Assembly (NCBI RefSeq): GCF_007997035.1
Contig: NZ_VOSS01000078.1
Location: 1-64,000, forward strand
Direction of reading: 5' to 3'
DNA from: Ralstonia sp. TCR112
GTDB lineage: Bacteria; Pseudomonadota; Gammaproteobacteria; Burkholderiales; Burkholderiaceae
Length of the DNA: 64,000 bases
This document shows positions 45,568-54,289 of the stretch, one piece after another. The stretch's first letter is position 1, and every line of letters starts with the position of its first letter. The notes beneath the pieces are model-generated. The model had not been told where the DNA came from, ran no database searches, and worked only from the letters and a program-made list of their open reading frames with translations. The position numbers were made by a program, and so were the translations under genes.

Positions 45568-46866
45568 ATGAAGCTCGATCGCACCGCCGCCCGCGCCCTC
45601 CTGCTGGAGAGCTACGCTGCTGCCGTGGGCGCCGCCGATCCGCTGAAGATCGTCGCTGACTTCCTCCCCCCACCGCATGCCGGTGGCAAGACGCTGGTGG
45701 TTGGTGCCGGCAAGGCGGCTGCATCGATGGCGCTGGCGGTCGAGCATGCCTATGCCGGCCGCGCGCAGATCGAAGGCCTGGTCGTCACGCGCTATGCGCA
45801 CGGCCTGCCGACCGAGCACATCCGCGTCATCGAGGCTGGGCACCCGGTGCCCGACGAAGCCGGCGAGCAGGCGGCGCAGGAAATCCTGGATCGAGTCGGC
45901 GCGCTGACCGAGAACGACCGCCTGATCGTCCTGGTTTCTGGGGGCGGCTCCAGCCTGCTGTCGCTGCCCGCCGAGGGCATCCCGATGGCCGATCTGAAAG
46001 CCGTGACGCGCGAGCTGCTGCGTTGCGGCGCGCCGATCACCGACATGAATATCGTGCGCAAGCATCTGTCGCGCATTCAGGGCGGGCGGCTTGCCGCCGC
46101 ATCGCGCGCGCCGGTCACGACGCTGATCGTCTCGGACGTGGCGGGCGACGACCCGAGCGCCATCGCCAGCGGGCCGACCGTGCCAGATGCGAGCACCTAC
46201 GCAGATGCGCTCGCCATCCTGAAGCGGTGGAGCGCCCAGATACCCGATACCGTGCGCGCGCATCTCGAACGTGGCGCGCGTGGTGAGATTGCCGAAACAC
46301 CAAAGCCCGGCGACGCCTGCTTTGCACGCGTGACGAACCACGTCATCGCCACCGCGCAGCAGAGCCTCCAGGCCGGCGCGCGGGTATTTGCGACGCGCGG
46401 CATCCACACGGCCATCCTCGGCGACACAGTGACCGGCGAGGCGCGCGAGGTCGCCCAGGTGTACGGCGCGCTGGCGCGGCAGGTGCGCCAGCACGGCACG
46501 CCGTTTGTAGCGCCGGTGGCGCTCGTCTCTGGCGGCGAATGCACGGTAACGATTCCGCCAGGCTTGACCGGCGGTCGTGGCGGGCGCTGCGCGGAGTTCC
46601 TGCTCTCGCTCGGCGTCACGCTCGAAGACATGGACGACGTCTATGCGGTCGCCGCCGATACAGACGGCATCGACGGATCGGAGGACAATGCGGGGGCGCT
46701 GCTCGACCCGGAATCCATCGCCCGCGCTGCCGCCAAGGGTGTCGGCGCCCGCGCCGCGCTCGACGCACACGACGCCTACGGTTTCTTTGCCGCCGCCGAT
46801 GATCTGATCGTCACCGGCCCGACGCGCACCAATGTCAACGACTACCGCGTCATCCTCATTCTCTGA
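45568..46866 (+). CDS. Glycerate 2-kinase / hydroxypyruvate reductase-type protein (MOFRL family)
   Basis: A 432-residue GckA/TtuD-type protein. LVVGAGKAAASMALAVE and VLVSGGGSSLLSLPAEG are the glycerate-kinase signatures, and the C-terminal MOFRL domain contains VSGGECTVTIP and GRGGRCAEFLL, then AADTDGIDGSEDNAGA. The family phosphorylates glycerate to 2-phosphoglycerate; older annotation called it hydroxypyruvate reductase. The start at 45568 is favoured by conserved MKLDRTAARALL; the upstream frame overlaps the divergent amidotransferase leader. Confidence 0.88.
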   Translation: MKLDRTAARALLLESYAAAVGAADPLKIVADFLPPPHAGGKTLVVGAGKAAASMALAVEHAYAGRAQIEGLVVTRYAHGLPTEHIRVIEAGHPVPDEAGEQAAQEILDRVGALTENDRLIVLVSGGGSSLLSLPAEGIPMADLKAVTRELLRCGAPITDMNIVRKHLSRIQGGRLAAASRAPVTTLIVSDVAGDDPSAIASGPTVPDASTYADALAILKRWSAQIPDTVRAHLERGARGEIAETPKPGDACFARVTNHVIATAQQSLQAGARVFATRGIHTAILGDTVTGEAREVAQVYGALARQVRQHGTPFVAPVALVSGGECTVTIPPGLTGGRGGRCAEFLLSLGVTLEDMDDVYAVAADTDGIDGSEDNAGALLDPESIARAAAKGVGARAALDAHDAYGFFAAADDLIVTGPTRTNVNDYRVILIL

Positions 46867-46899
46867 TTCACGTTTTTGCTGACCGCTTCCGCACGCACC

Positions 46900-47934
46900 A
46901 TGACCGACACTCTTACGATCGTCCGCCCCGATGACTGGCACCTGCACCTGCGCGACGGCGATGCCCTCGCCGATGTGGTGGGCGACACCGCACGCCAGTT
47001 CGGCCGGGCGATCATCATGCCGAACCTCAAGCCGCCGGTGACGACCACCGCCCAGGCACGCGCCTACCGCGAGCGCATTCTCGCCGCCTTGCCCGCAGGC
47101 ACGCAGTTCGAGCCGCTGATGACGCTGTACCTGACCGACAACACGTCGCCGGACGTCATCCGCGAGGCCCGCGCAAGCGGTTTCATCCACGGCGTGAAGC
47201 TGTATCCGGCCGGCGCCACCACCAACAGCGATGCCGGCGTGACGGACCTGCGCCGCTGCGCCAAGACGCTCGAAGCCATGCAGGAAGTCGGCATGCCGCT
47301 GCTCGTGCACGGCGAGGTGACCGACCCGACCGTCGACATCTTCGATCGCGAAGCCGTCTTCATCGACACGGTGATGCTGCCGCTGCGCCGCGACTTCCCC
47401 GCGCTGAAGGTCGTGTTCGAGCACATCACCACCAGGCACGCCGCCGAATACGTGCGCGATGCGGAAGGCCCGGTCGGCGCCACCATCACCGCGCATCATT
47501 TGCTGTACAACCGCAACGCATTGTTTGTCGGTGGCATCCGCCCGCATTACTACTGCCTGCCGGTGCTCAAGCGCGAAACACACCGCCTGGCGCTCGTGGC
47601 CGCGGCCACCTCGGGCCACCCGCGCTTCTTCCTCGGTACCGACAGCGCGCCGCACGCCAAGGGCGTGAAGGAACACGCCTGCGGTTGCGCCGGCTGCTAC
47701 ACCGCGCTGCACGCCATGGAGCTGTACGCCGAGGCCTTTGAAGACGCCAACGCACTCGACAAGCTCGAAGGTTTCGCGAGCCTCCACGGGCCGGATTTCT
47801 ACGGCCTGCCGCGCAACGCTGGCACGCTGACGCTCACGCGCTCGCAATGGCAGCTTCCCGCCGAAGTGCCGTTCGGCGAGCAGACGCTGGTGCCGTTGCG
47901 CGGCGGCGAGATGCTGCGCTGGAAGTCTGTCTGA
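46900..47934 (+). CDS. pyrC: Dihydroorotase
   Basis: A 344-residue class II (E. coli-type) dihydroorotase of pyrimidine synthesis. The metal site [10 protein letters not shown] (H14, H16), the carbamylated lysine in [13 protein letters not shown] (near residue 100), [15 protein letters not shown] and the Asp in FLGTDSAPH are all present. Start at [17 protein letters not shown]3025 gene begins 1 nt after its stop, so they are probably co-translated. Confidence 0.96.
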   Translation: MTDTLTIVRPDDWHLHLRDGDALADVVGDTARQFGRAIIMPNLKPPVTTTAQARAYRERILAALPAGTQFEPLMTLYLTDNTSPDVIREARASGFIHGVKLYPAGATTNSDAGVTDLRRCAKTLEAMQEVGMPLLVHGEVTDPTVDIFDREAVFIDTVMLPLRRDFPALKVVFEHITTRHAAEYVRDAEGPVGATITAHHLLYNRNALFVGGIRPHYYCLPVLKRETHRLALVAAATSGHPRFFLGTDSAPHAKGVKEHACGCAGCYTALHAMELYAEAFEDANALDKLEGFASLHGPDFYGLPRNAGTLTLTRSQWQLPAEVPFGEQTLVPLRGGEMLRWKSV

Positions 47935-47935
47935 C

Positions 47936-48739
47936 TTGCTGGCCGCTGATCTCGGTGCGATCGACTGGGGCCATCCGGCGTTCGCACCGCTCGCTGCAAT
48001 CGGCGCGCCGATTGCAGACGCAATCGCGCGCGGCGCTGATCTTCGAGACGCACTGAACGCGCAGCCGGCGGCACAAGCGATCCGCACGTACGGCGGTCAT
48101 GCTCTGCGCTTCGTCCCGCAAGATGTTCTGCCGGCCGGCATCGCTTACGAAGCACACATCGCCGCCACCGGCGAGGTGCCGACGCGGGACAATCTCCACG
48201 ACTTTTTCAACGCCCTGATCTGGCTGCATTGGCCGCGTGCGAAGGCAGCGCTCAACGCGCGCCAGGCGCGGGCGATTACGCAGGACGGGATTGGCGCGGC
48301 GCGCGGCACCGTTCGCGATGCCGCCACGCTGTTCGACGAAAACGCCCTGATCTTCCTGCACACCGAAGACGCGCCGGAGCGCTGCCTGACCGCGTTCGAC
48401 TGGCGCGGTTTGTTCGTCGACGGCAGGGCGGCCTGGGGCGCCACGTGCGCGGTTCTGCCGTTCGGTCACGCAGTCTTGGAAAAGCTGGTCGCGCCTTACA
48501 AGTCGATCACGGCCCATGCGTGGCCGGTGCATGTGGCCGCGTTGCCCGCGGATCGGCCCTCGCTCGACGCTGCGCTGGCCGAGACGCTGCTGCATGCCGA
48601 TCTCGCACCCCGCCATTTCCGCCCCTTGCCGGTCATGGGGATCCCGGGTTGGTGCGATGCCAACGAAGACGCCGACTTCTATCTGGACACGACGGTCTTT
48701 CGGCCGGGCCGGCGGCGCGTCGTACCTGAACAGTGCTAG
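47936..48739 (+). CDS. DUF3025 family protein
   Basis: A 267-residue protein of unknown function with the DUF3025 pattern: LRFVPQDVLPAGIAYEAHI, NLHDFFNALIWLHWPRAKAALN (in part), and FPGHAxxE-like blocks (LPFGHAVLEKLVAPYKSITAHA). No catalytic assignment is known to me. The start is taken as a TTG one base after the pyrC TGA; no closer ATG in frame exists, so a further internal start remains possible. Its stop is 11 nt before the RNase P RNA. Confidence 0.75.
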   Translation: MLAADLGAIDWGHPAFAPLAAIGAPIADAIARGADLRDALNAQPAAQAIRTYGGHALRFVPQDVLPAGIAYEAHIAATGEVPTRDNLHDFFNALIWLHWPRAKAALNARQARAITQDGIGAARGTVRDAATLFDENALIFLHTEDAPERCLTAFDWRGLFVDGRAAWGATCAVLPFGHAVLEKLVAPYKSITAHAWPVHVAALPADRPSLDAALAETLLHADLAPRHFRPLPVMGIPGWCDANEDADFYLDTTVFRPGRRRVVPEQC

Positions 48740-48750
48740 ACTCGCGCCTC

Positions 48751-49092
48751 GCGAAGCGGACCAGACAACCGCTGCTTCCGCCGCCTCGTGCGAGCGGAAG
48801 GGGAGGAAAGTCCGGACTCCATAGAGCAGGGTGATGGCTAACGACCATCCACGGTGACGTGCGGAATAGGGCCACAGAGACGAGTCTTTGCCCAGGCTTC
48901 GGCCAGGGCGAAGGGTGAAACGCGGTAACCTCCACCCGGAGCAATCCCAAGTAAGCAGGCGATGAAGCGGCTCGCTGAGTCTGCGGGTAGGGAGCTTGAG
49001 CCGGCTGGCAACAGCCGGTCTAGAGGAATGGTTGTCACGCCGCTGGTTTCGGCCACGCGGCGCACAGAATCCGGCTTATCGGTCCGCTTCGC
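48751..49092 (+). ncRNA. rnpB: RNase P RNA (class A)
   Basis: The catalytic RNA of RNase P, which matures tRNA 5' ends. Seen directly: a 12-bp P1 helix pairing GCGAAGCGGACC (48751-48762) with GGTCCGCTTCGC (49081-49092); the conserved GAGGAAAGTCCGGACTCC core; the GGTAA loop that pairs with tRNA CCA within AACGCGGTAACCTCCACC; the CGGCTGGCAACAGCCG hairpin; and the 3' conserved ACAGAATCCGGCTTAT. Length (about 342 nt) is normal. TAGACT at 48737-48742 is a possible -10. The RNA ends only 3 nt before the converging osmC-like stop codon, and no typical terminator is seen. Confidence 0.97.
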
Positions 49093-49095
49093 TTC

Positions 49096-49542
49096 TTATT
49101 CCGATGCTGTCGGCTGGCTGGCCAGGTCCACCAGCTCCAACGAGTGTGTGATCTCGGCCGTCTTGGCCAGCATGATCGACGCCGAACAGTATTTCTCGTG
49201 CGAGAGCTGCACGGCCCGTTCCACCGTTTCCCGCTTCAGGTTGCGCCCCGTCACCGTGAAGGTGAAGTGGATGCGCGTAAAAACCTTCGGGTCGGTGTCA
49301 GCCCGGTCGGCGTGCAGCTTGACGCTGCAGCCCTGCACGTCCTGGCGACCGCGTTTGAGAATCAGCACCACGTCATAAGCGGTGCAGCCGCCGGTGCCCA
49401 GCAAGACCATTTCCATCGGGCGCGGCGCCAGATTGCGGCCGCCGCCGTCCGGCGCGCCATCCATCGTGACGAGATGGCCGCTGCCGGTTTCGGCCAAAAA
49501 CGCCATGCCGTCCGGGCCGGTCCAGCTCACTGTGCAATCCAT
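49096..49542 (-). CDS. OsmC-family protein (YhfA-type)
   Basis: A 148-residue OsmC-fold protein. PMEMVLLGTGGCTAYDVVLIL carries the first conserved Cys and LSHEKYCSASIML the second, the redox pair used by OsmC/Ohr thiol peroxidases; spacing fits the YhfA subgroup, for which a peroxide role is not shown. Start at MDCTVSWTGPDG. Upstream frames extend only into the non-coding region. Confidence 0.88.
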   Translation of the reverse strand: MDCTVSWTGPDGMAFLAETGSGHLVTMDGAPDGGGRNLAPRPMEMVLLGTGGCTAYDVVLILKRGRQDVQGCSVKLHADRADTDPKVFTRIHFTFTVTGRNLKRETVERAVQLSHEKYCSASIMLAKTAEITHSLELVDLASQPTASE

Positions 49543-49813
49543 GTCCAATCCTTGTGCAGAAGGTCGGCCAGCGCCGACGAAAAGCCACATTGTAGCCATC
49601 GGCCACCGCCCGCGTTGCCAGCCTAGGGTGAACGCGGCTTGACAGTGATACCCGCGTGAAAAGGTGCAACCCGCCTCTTCTGCACCCAAATCGCGCCAGA
49701 ATTGGAAGGATATCTCTAGTGTGGACCCGTTCGATGAATCGGTATTTTTCACAAGCCATTGATTTTAAAAGGAAATGATGGCCTATCGATCATGCGATTC
49801 GCGTTCCGCATTG

Positions 49814-49828
49814 CGAAATGCAATTTCG
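49814..49828. promoter_or_regulatory. Perfect dyad CGAAAT-N3-ATTTCG upstream of the small-RNA promoter
   Basis: Ends 14 nt before the putative -35 of the small RNA. The position suits an activator or repressor site. Confidence 0.45.
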
Positions 49829-49842
49829 TAGTGCAAATTTCC

Positions 49843-49870
49843 TTGCGCATGCCCCAGAACTGGGTATAAT
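49843..49870 (+). promoter_or_regulatory. Promoter of the putative anti-SD small RNA
   Basis: Perfect TATAAT (49865-49870), with TTGCGC (49843-49848) at 16-bp spacing as a weak -35. Start expected near 49877. Confidence 0.65.
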
Positions 49871-49876
49871 TTGCAC

Positions 49877-49988
49877 CATTGGATCGGCTGATGCGGTGCA
49901 ACCCACCAAGTCAACGATCAGCAGGTGTCTCCTCCACCCTCCTCCTTTGGTGGATTCAAACCCAAGCTTCATGGCTTGGGTTTTTTTT
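49877..49988 (+). ncRNA. Putative small RNA exposing the 16S anti-Shine-Dalgarno sequence
   Basis: About 112 nt between a good promoter and a strong terminator. 5' hairpin: GCTGAT pairs with ATCAGC. Central hairpin: TCCACC (49933-49938) / GGTGGA (49949-49954) with loop CTCCTCCTTT. The last eight loop bases, CCTCCTTT (49941-49948), are identical to the anti-SD tail of bacterial 16S rRNA, and a further CTCCTCC lies just 5'. The RNA could therefore pair with ribosome-binding sites and block translation broadly. A betaproteobacterial 'toxic small RNA' class with an anti-SD motif exists in Rfam; membership is my guess and was not tested. No sensible ORF inside. Confidence 0.65.
49958..49988 (+). 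terminator. Terminator of the putative small RNA
   Basis: AAACCCAAGC (49958-49967) / GCTTGGGTTT (49974-49983), loop TTCATG, with an 8-T run. Confidence 0.95.
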
Positions 49989-50018
49989 CGCCCATTGGCC
50001 TCGGGCGTGCCTTTTTTC

Positions 50019-50048
50019 TTGTGCCAAGGGGTCTCTGCGGGGTACAAT
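50019..50048 (+). promoter_or_regulatory. Promoter of rplM-rpsI
   Basis: TTGTGC (50019-50024) and TACAAT (50043-50048), 18-bp spacing. Implies a leader of about 185 nt. Confidence 0.55.
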
Positions 50049-50055
50049 CGAAATC

Positions 50056-50242
50056 TTTTCCGGATTGCCCGCGGAAAAGAAATCCAGAGAGCCCGCACCA
50101 ACAAGCGGGAAGGCGGGCCGGCGATGACCTCGCATGGGGTTGCGCAGGCGTCCGCAAGACGATCCGTTCGTGAGCAGTCTGAACGCAAGTTCTCGGCGCG
50201 ATACGGGTCCACTCGGGCACTGACTCAATATTTGGAAAAATC
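50056..50242 (+). promoter_or_regulatory. Long rplM leader (possible L13 autoregulation site)
   Basis: Untranslated leader of about 187 nt, containing CCCGC/GCGGG pairings around 50093-50120. In E. coli L13 represses its own rplM-rpsI leader; whether this unrelated-looking leader does the same is inference. Confidence 0.4.
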
Positions 50243-50671
50243 ATGAAGACCTTTTCCGCAAAGCCCCATGAGGTGAAGCGCGATTGGTACGTGATTGACG
50301 CGACGGACAAGGTCCTCGGGCGTGTCGCCAGCGAAGTGGCACACCGACTGCGCGGCAAGCACAAGCCCGAATTCACTCCGCACGTCGATACCGGCGATTT
50401 CATCATCGTTATCAACGCAGCCAAGCTGCGTGTGACGGGCGCCAAGACGACCGACAAGAAGTACTATCGCCACTCGGGTTACCCGGGCGGTATCTACGAA
50501 ACGACGTTTGGCAAGATGCAGCAGCGTTTCCCGGGCCGCGCCCTGGAGAAGGCTGTGAAGGGCATGCTGCCGAAGGGTCCGCTGGGCTACGCGATGATCA
50601 AGAAGCTGAAGGTTTACGCCGAAGGCTCGCATCCGCACGAAGCTCAGCAGCCGAAAGCGCTGGAAATCTAA
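50243..50671 (+). CDS. rplM: 50S ribosomal protein L13
   Basis: A 142-residue L13. [40 protein letters not shown] and YRHSGYPGG match the family throughout. Early 50S assembly protein. Start ATG at 50243 preceded by GGAAAAATC. rpsI follows 12 nt later, the universal pairing. Confidence 0.99.
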   Translation: MKTFSAKPHEVKRDWYVIDATDKVLGRVASEVAHRLRGKHKPEFTPHVDTGDFIIVINAAKLRVTGAKTTDKKYYRHSGYPGGIYETTFGKMQQRFPGRALEKAVKGMLPKGPLGYAMIKKLKVYAEGSHPHEAQQPKALEI

Positions 50672-50683
50672 GGGGCCTAATCC

Positions 50684-51076
50684 ATGATCGGAAACTGGAA
50701 CTATGGCACCGGCCGCCGCAAGAGCGCTGTGGCACGTGTCTTCATCAAGTCCGGCAAGGGCGACATCATTGTCAACGGCAAGGCCATCAACGAGTACTTT
50801 GCTCGTGAAACCTCGCTGATGATCGTGCGTCAGCCGCTGGAACTGACCAACCACGCAGCTACGTTCGACATCAAGGTGAACGTGGTTGGCGGCGGTGAAA
50901 CCGGCCAAGCCGGTGCTGTGCGTCACGGCATCACCCGCGCCCTGATCGATTACGATGCAACGCTCAAGCCCGCCCTGTCGAAGGCCGGTCTGGTGACGCG
51001 CGATGCACGTGAAGTCGAGCGTAAGAAGGTCGGTCTGCGCAAGGCCCGCCGCGCCAAGCAGTTCTCGAAGCGTTAA
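50684..51076 (+). CDS. rpsI: 30S ribosomal protein S9
   Basis: A 130-residue S9. [18 protein letters not shown] at the start and [14 protein letters not shown] at the C-terminus, whose tail reaches the P-site tRNA anticodon, are diagnostic. A terminator follows. Confidence 0.99.
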
Positions 51077-51097
51077 TCCGCTTCCTGTTGCTTCAGC

Positions 51098-51127
51098 AAA
51101 AAACCACACCCTCGGGTGTGGTTTTTT
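51098..51127 (+). terminator. rplM-rpsI terminator
   Basis: AAAAAACCACACCC paired with GGGTGTGGTTTTTT around a CTCG-like tetraloop. Confidence 0.93.
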
Positions 51128-51307
51128 GTTTTGGAGCGTTCGAACCAAACGGTGTGATGTTTCCAGCGCCTTGCTTACCCTTTGCAACAGCTCCGACATG
51201 TCGGCGAGACTACAATTCACATTTCGTTAGCGTTCGGTCCGTATGATGCAATCCGCTGTTTCTCCTAATCCGATTCTGATTCGCAACGCGGGTCAGGAGG
51301 CGCGCGC

Positions 51308-52063
51308 ATGAAGGCGCGTCGCTTGTTGCGTCGCGCCTCCGTGCTTGCCCCGAACGTCACCGTACGTTCGCGCTTGCCCTGGCCGGTAACGGTTCTGCTG
51401 ATTGCGGTGGTATTTGGGCTTGCGGCGGCCGCGGCGCTGTGGGCCTTCGAGGAAGGGCGCCGCCTGACGGGGCCGCACGACGCCGATTTGCGGGCAATGA
51501 ACCGCGAACTGACCGCCAAGTTGTCCGCCGTGCAGGCCGAGCGAGACAAGCTGGCTGCGTCCGCCGGCACGGTGGATGCCCGTCTGGGTATCGCCGAAGG
51601 CGCCCAGGCCCAGATGGCCGAGCAACTCAAGGCGCTGGAAACTGAAAACGCACAGTTGAAGGAGGATCTGGCCTTCTTCGATAGCCTCTTGCCTGCGCCC
51701 ACTAATTCCGCCGGGATTTACGTGCGCAGCTTCCGCATCGCACCGGACGAGGCCCTACCGACGCGCATGCGCTTCCGGGTTCTGCTGATGCAAGGCGGCG
51801 GCAAGGCCTTCGCACCGGTCTCAGAATTCGAGGGGCAATTGGCGCTCACGCTGAACGTGGTGCAAGGTGGCAAACCTGCTACGATCGATTTCCCGGGTTC
51901 GGTGGTCAGCGGATCGCCCGCCGCCAGCGCCCGCGTCAAGCTCACGCACTACCAGCGGCTCGAGGGTTGGGTCGACGTGCCTCCCGGCACCACGGTGCAA
52001 TCGGTGATGGTGAAAGTGCTGCAGAACGGCAAGATCAAAGCGAGCCAGAGTTTTTCCATCTGA
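51308..52063 (+). CDS. DUF6776-type membrane protein with coiled coil
   Basis: A 251-residue protein. One N-terminal membrane helix (PVTVLLIAVVFGLAAAAALWAF, in part; residues about 26-47), then a heptad-rich coiled coil (residues about 60-120; MAEQLKALETENAQLKEDLAF, in part), and a beta-rich periplasmic-looking C-terminal domain (IYVRSFRIAPDEALPTRMRF). This layout and its place beside the bactofilin gene are shared across Burkholderiales. Start at 51308. Function not known; a scaffold role next to bactofilin is inference. Confidence 0.78.
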   Translation: MKARRLLRRASVLAPNVTVRSRLPWPVTVLLIAVVFGLAAAAALWAFEEGRRLTGPHDADLRAMNRELTAKLSAVQAERDKLAASAGTVDARLGIAEGAQAQMAEQLKALETENAQLKEDLAFFDSLLPAPTNSAGIYVRSFRIAPDEALPTRMRFRVLLMQGGGKAFAPVSEFEGQLALTLNVVQGGKPATIDFPGSVVSGSPAASARVKLTHYQRLEGWVDVPPGTTVQSVMVKVLQNGKIKASQSFSI

Positions 52064-52106
52064 CGGGCGCTGTCCTGTCGAGGATCCGTACACAGAGGAG
52101 TCGACG

Positions 52107-52511
52107 ATGCTGTTTGGCAAAAAGAAAGGGCTGGCGATTGAAACGCTACTTGGCGCCCGCACCAAGCTGGAGGGGGATTTGCGCTTCTCTGGCGGTTTGC
52201 GGATCGACGGGGAGATTAAAGGCAACATCTACGGCGATCCGGACAAGCCCAGCATGTTGGTGATTACCGACAGCGCCCGCGTGGAAGGTGAAGTCCACGT
52301 CGGGCACCTGATCCTGAACGGCACGGTGGTCGGTCCCGTGCATGTGGCGGAGTTGCTGGAGCTGCAGCCGAAGGCGCGCATCGAGGGCAACGTGCAATAT
52401 GCGGCGCTGGAAATGCACCAGGGTGCCGTCGTCATGGGCACGCTGACGCACGCTGCGCCTGGCGATGTGAAGTTGCTGCCGAATCTCAAGCTGGCATCCA
52501 ATCAGGATTGA
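52107..52511 (+). CDS. Bactofilin (polymer-forming cytoskeletal protein)
   Basis: A 134-residue bactofilin. The beta-helix core of short repeats (LEGDLRFSGGLRIDGEIKGN, VEGEVHVGHLILNGTVVGPV, RIEGNVQYAALEMHQGAVV) is flanked by short tails, as in BacA/CcmA. Bactofilins self-assemble on the inner membrane and place cell-wall or polar enzymes. ATG at 52107 with GAGGAG upstream. It follows the DUF6776 protein by 43 nt. Confidence 0.93.
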   Translation: MLFGKKKGLAIETLLGARTKLEGDLRFSGGLRIDGEIKGNIYGDPDKPSMLVITDSARVEGEVHVGHLILNGTVVGPVHVAELLELQPKARIEGNVQYAALEMHQGAVVMGTLTHAAPGDVKLLPNLKLASNQD

Positions 52512-52595
52512 TCACATCCCGCGCCGGCCGTTGCTGGCGCACCGCACAATGCCCACTTGAAACGCGGGGCTTCGGCACGATTTGCAGCTTGCGCT

Positions 52596-52601
52596 TAAAA
52601 T
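52596..52601 (+). promoter_or_regulatory. Candidate -10 (TAAAAT) of erpA
   Basis: TAAAAT 36 nt before the ATG at 52638, with an AGGAGA ribosome-binding site in between. Weak -35. Confidence 0.4.
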
Positions 52602-52637
52602 ACAGGCAAGTTTCAGACGTTCCCACAGGAGATTTTC

Positions 52638-53012
52638 ATGAACGCAGTCGCGCAGGCAGCCACGCCCGATGTGAACGAGGTTCCGGCTCCGCTGGTCTTT
52701 ACGGACAGCGCTGCGGACAAGGTCAAGCAACTGATTGAAGAAGAAGGCAACCCGGAGTTGAAGCTGCGCGTGTTCGTGCAAGGCGGCGGGTGCTCGGGCT
52801 TCCAGTACGGCTTCACCTTTGACGAAGAGACCAACGAAGACGATACGACCATGACCAAGAATGGCGTGTCGCTCTTGATCGACTCGATGAGCTACCAGTA
52901 CCTGGTGGGCGCCGAGATCGACTACAAGGAAGACATCAACGGCGCACAGTTCGTCATCAAGAACCCGAATGCTTCGACCACGTGTGGTTGCGGCTCGTCG
53001 TTCTCGGTCTGA
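52638..53012 (+). CDS. erpA: Iron-sulfur cluster insertion protein ErpA (A-type carrier)
   Basis: A 124-residue A-type Fe-S carrier. The three conserved cysteines lie in [11 protein letters not shown] and [11 protein letters not shown]. The acidic ETNEDD insertion and [15 protein letters not shown] are ErpA-like. Delivers Fe-S clusters to apoproteins; such targets in this window include the large 4Fe-4S oxidoreductase. Terminated by a UUCG hairpin. Confidence 0.95.
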   Translation: MNAVAQAATPDVNEVPAPLVFTDSAADKVKQLIEEEGNPELKLRVFVQGGGCSGFQYGFTFDEETNEDDTTMTKNGVSLLIDSMSYQYLVGAEIDYKEDINGAQFVIKNPNASTTCGCGSSFSV

Positions 53013-53030
53013 CGCCGCATCGCTGTAAAG

Positions 53031-53057
53031 AAAAAGCGCACTTCGGTGCGCTTTTTT
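53031..53057. terminator. Bidirectional terminator (TTCG tetraloop) between erpA and anmK
   Basis: AAAAAGCGCAC (53031-53041) / GTGCGCTTTTT (53046-53056), loop TTCG, then GTTGCCTGC. Confidence 0.95.
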
Positions 53058-53080
53058 GTTGCCTGCAGATGGATGGACGC

Positions 53081-54235
53081 TCAGGCCGCGTAGATCGCGC
53101 CCAGGATGCGGCCGCCCGATGCGCCGGTTGCGGTGTGCAGATTGCCGTGGGCGCGCCGCACGCACTGTCGCGCGAGCCACGCGAAGGCCAATGCCTCGAC
53201 CTGATGCGCGGGCACGCCGAAATCATCGGTCGGCGCGACCCGCACGCCTGGCAATTGCTGCGCGATACGTGCCATCAGCGCGCCGTTGCGGGCTCCGCCG
53301 CCGCAGACCAACAGCGATTCCGCCTGCGGCGCGTGGGCACGTACGGCATCGGTGATGGTGTCAGCGGTGAGTGCGAGCAGCGTGGCTTGAACATCTTCGG
53401 GGCGGGCGGCGTTCAACGCATCGCCGAGGGTTTTTTGCAGCCATGCCGGGTTGAACAGGTCGCGGCCGGTGCTCTTGGGGGGCGGCGCCGCAAAGAACGG
53501 CTCGGCCTTCAGGCGCGCGAGCAGGGTTTCGTCGATGCGCCCGGTGCGGGCCCAGGTGCCGTCGGCGTCGTAGCGGGTGTCGCGGTGCGTATGGACCCAA
53601 TAGTCCATCAGCGCGTTGCCCGGGCCGCAGTCGAAGCCGAGCACGGCGTCGCGCGCGTCCGAAGCCTGCGGCGGCAAGACGGTGAGATTAGCGATGCCGC
53701 CAATGTTGCACACCACGCGCCATGCATCCGGCAGACCGAACAGCGCGCGATGCACCGCCGGTACGAGCGGCGCCCCTTGGCCCCCGGCGGCGATGTCGCG
53801 GCTGCGGAAATCGGCAACGACGTCGATGCCGGTGCGTTCAGCCAACACCGCAGGGTGCTGGCTCTGGCGCGTGTAGCCGATGCCGTCATGCGCGCCGGGC
53901 TGATGACGGATTGTCTGTCCGTGCGCGCCGATGGCCCGCACGTCGCGCGCGACCAGGCCCGCGGCGGCAAGCAGCTTGGCAACGCATCCGGCGTAGACCG
54001 CGGCCAGCGCGTTGGCGGCCAGCGCTTCGCGATGGATCTCGTCGTGGCCGGTGTGTTGCAGGTCCAGAAAGCGCTGACGCAGTTCGGGCGAGAAAGGCAC
54101 GTAGGCGTCGGCGAGGACGGCCGGGTGTTCGCCGGAAAATTCCGCCAGCACGCCGTCGACGCCGTCCAGGCTGGTGCCCGACATCAGGCCGATGTAGCGA
54201 TCGGCGGGGAGTGCGGTGTGGTTGGAATGGCTCAT
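53081..54235 (-). CDS. anmK: Anhydro-N-acetylmuramic acid kinase
   Basis: A 384-residue sugar kinase of peptidoglycan recycling; converts 1,6-anhydro-MurNAc to MurNAc-6-[19 protein letters not shown] at the start, [41 protein letters not shown] and [14 protein letters not shown] (ATPase fold) are all present. I start at MSHSNHTAL (54235); an upstream in-frame start lies inside the spacer to tyrS. Divergent from tyrS. Confidence 0.94.
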   Translation of the reverse strand: MSHSNHTALPADRYIGLMSGTSLDGVDGVLAEFSGEHPAVLADAYVPFSPELRQRFLDLQHTGHDEIHREALAANALAAVYAGCVAKLLAAAGLVARDVRAIGAHGQTIRHQPGAHDGIGYTRQSQHPAVLAERTGIDVVADFRSRDIAAGGQGAPLVPAVHRALFGLPDAWRVVCNIGGIANLTVLPPQASDARDAVLGFDCGPGNALMDYWVHTHRDTRYDADGTWARTGRIDETLLARLKAEPFFAAPPPKSTGRDLFNPAWLQKTLGDALNAARPEDVQATLLALTADTITDAVRAHAPQAESLLVCGGGARNGALMARIAQQLPGVRVAPTDDFGVPAHQVEALAFAWLARQCVRRAHGNLHTATGASGGRILGAIYAA

Positions 54236-54283
54236 GCGCGACAGCTTACCAGCGCAATGGCGGGCCAAATGGACACATCACGG

Positions 54284-54289
54284 TAAAAT
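54284..54289 (+). promoter_or_regulatory. Candidate -10 (TAAAAT) of tyrS
   Basis: TAAAAT 121 nt upstream of the ATG at 54411. The roughly 115-nt leader shows no T-box (not expected in this phylum). Confidence 0.4.

Larger units (their letters stand above)
49543..50242. other. 700-nt non-coding region upstream of rplM
   Basis: No protein gene supported. Left part (49543-49813) shows nothing I can name. Then a dyad (49814-49828), a promoter and a short terminated transcript (49877-49988), followed by a second promoter (50019-50048) and the rplM leader. Confidence 0.7.

Noticed and set aside
48838-49065. Small open frames inside the RNase P RNA
   Set aside because: The RNA fold and conserved core explain the region; the frames have no homology or start signals.
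49818-50246. 142-residue frame across the small RNA and the rplM leader
   Set aside because: It would read through a strong terminator, has no ribosome-binding site, and its codon use is unlike the neighbours.
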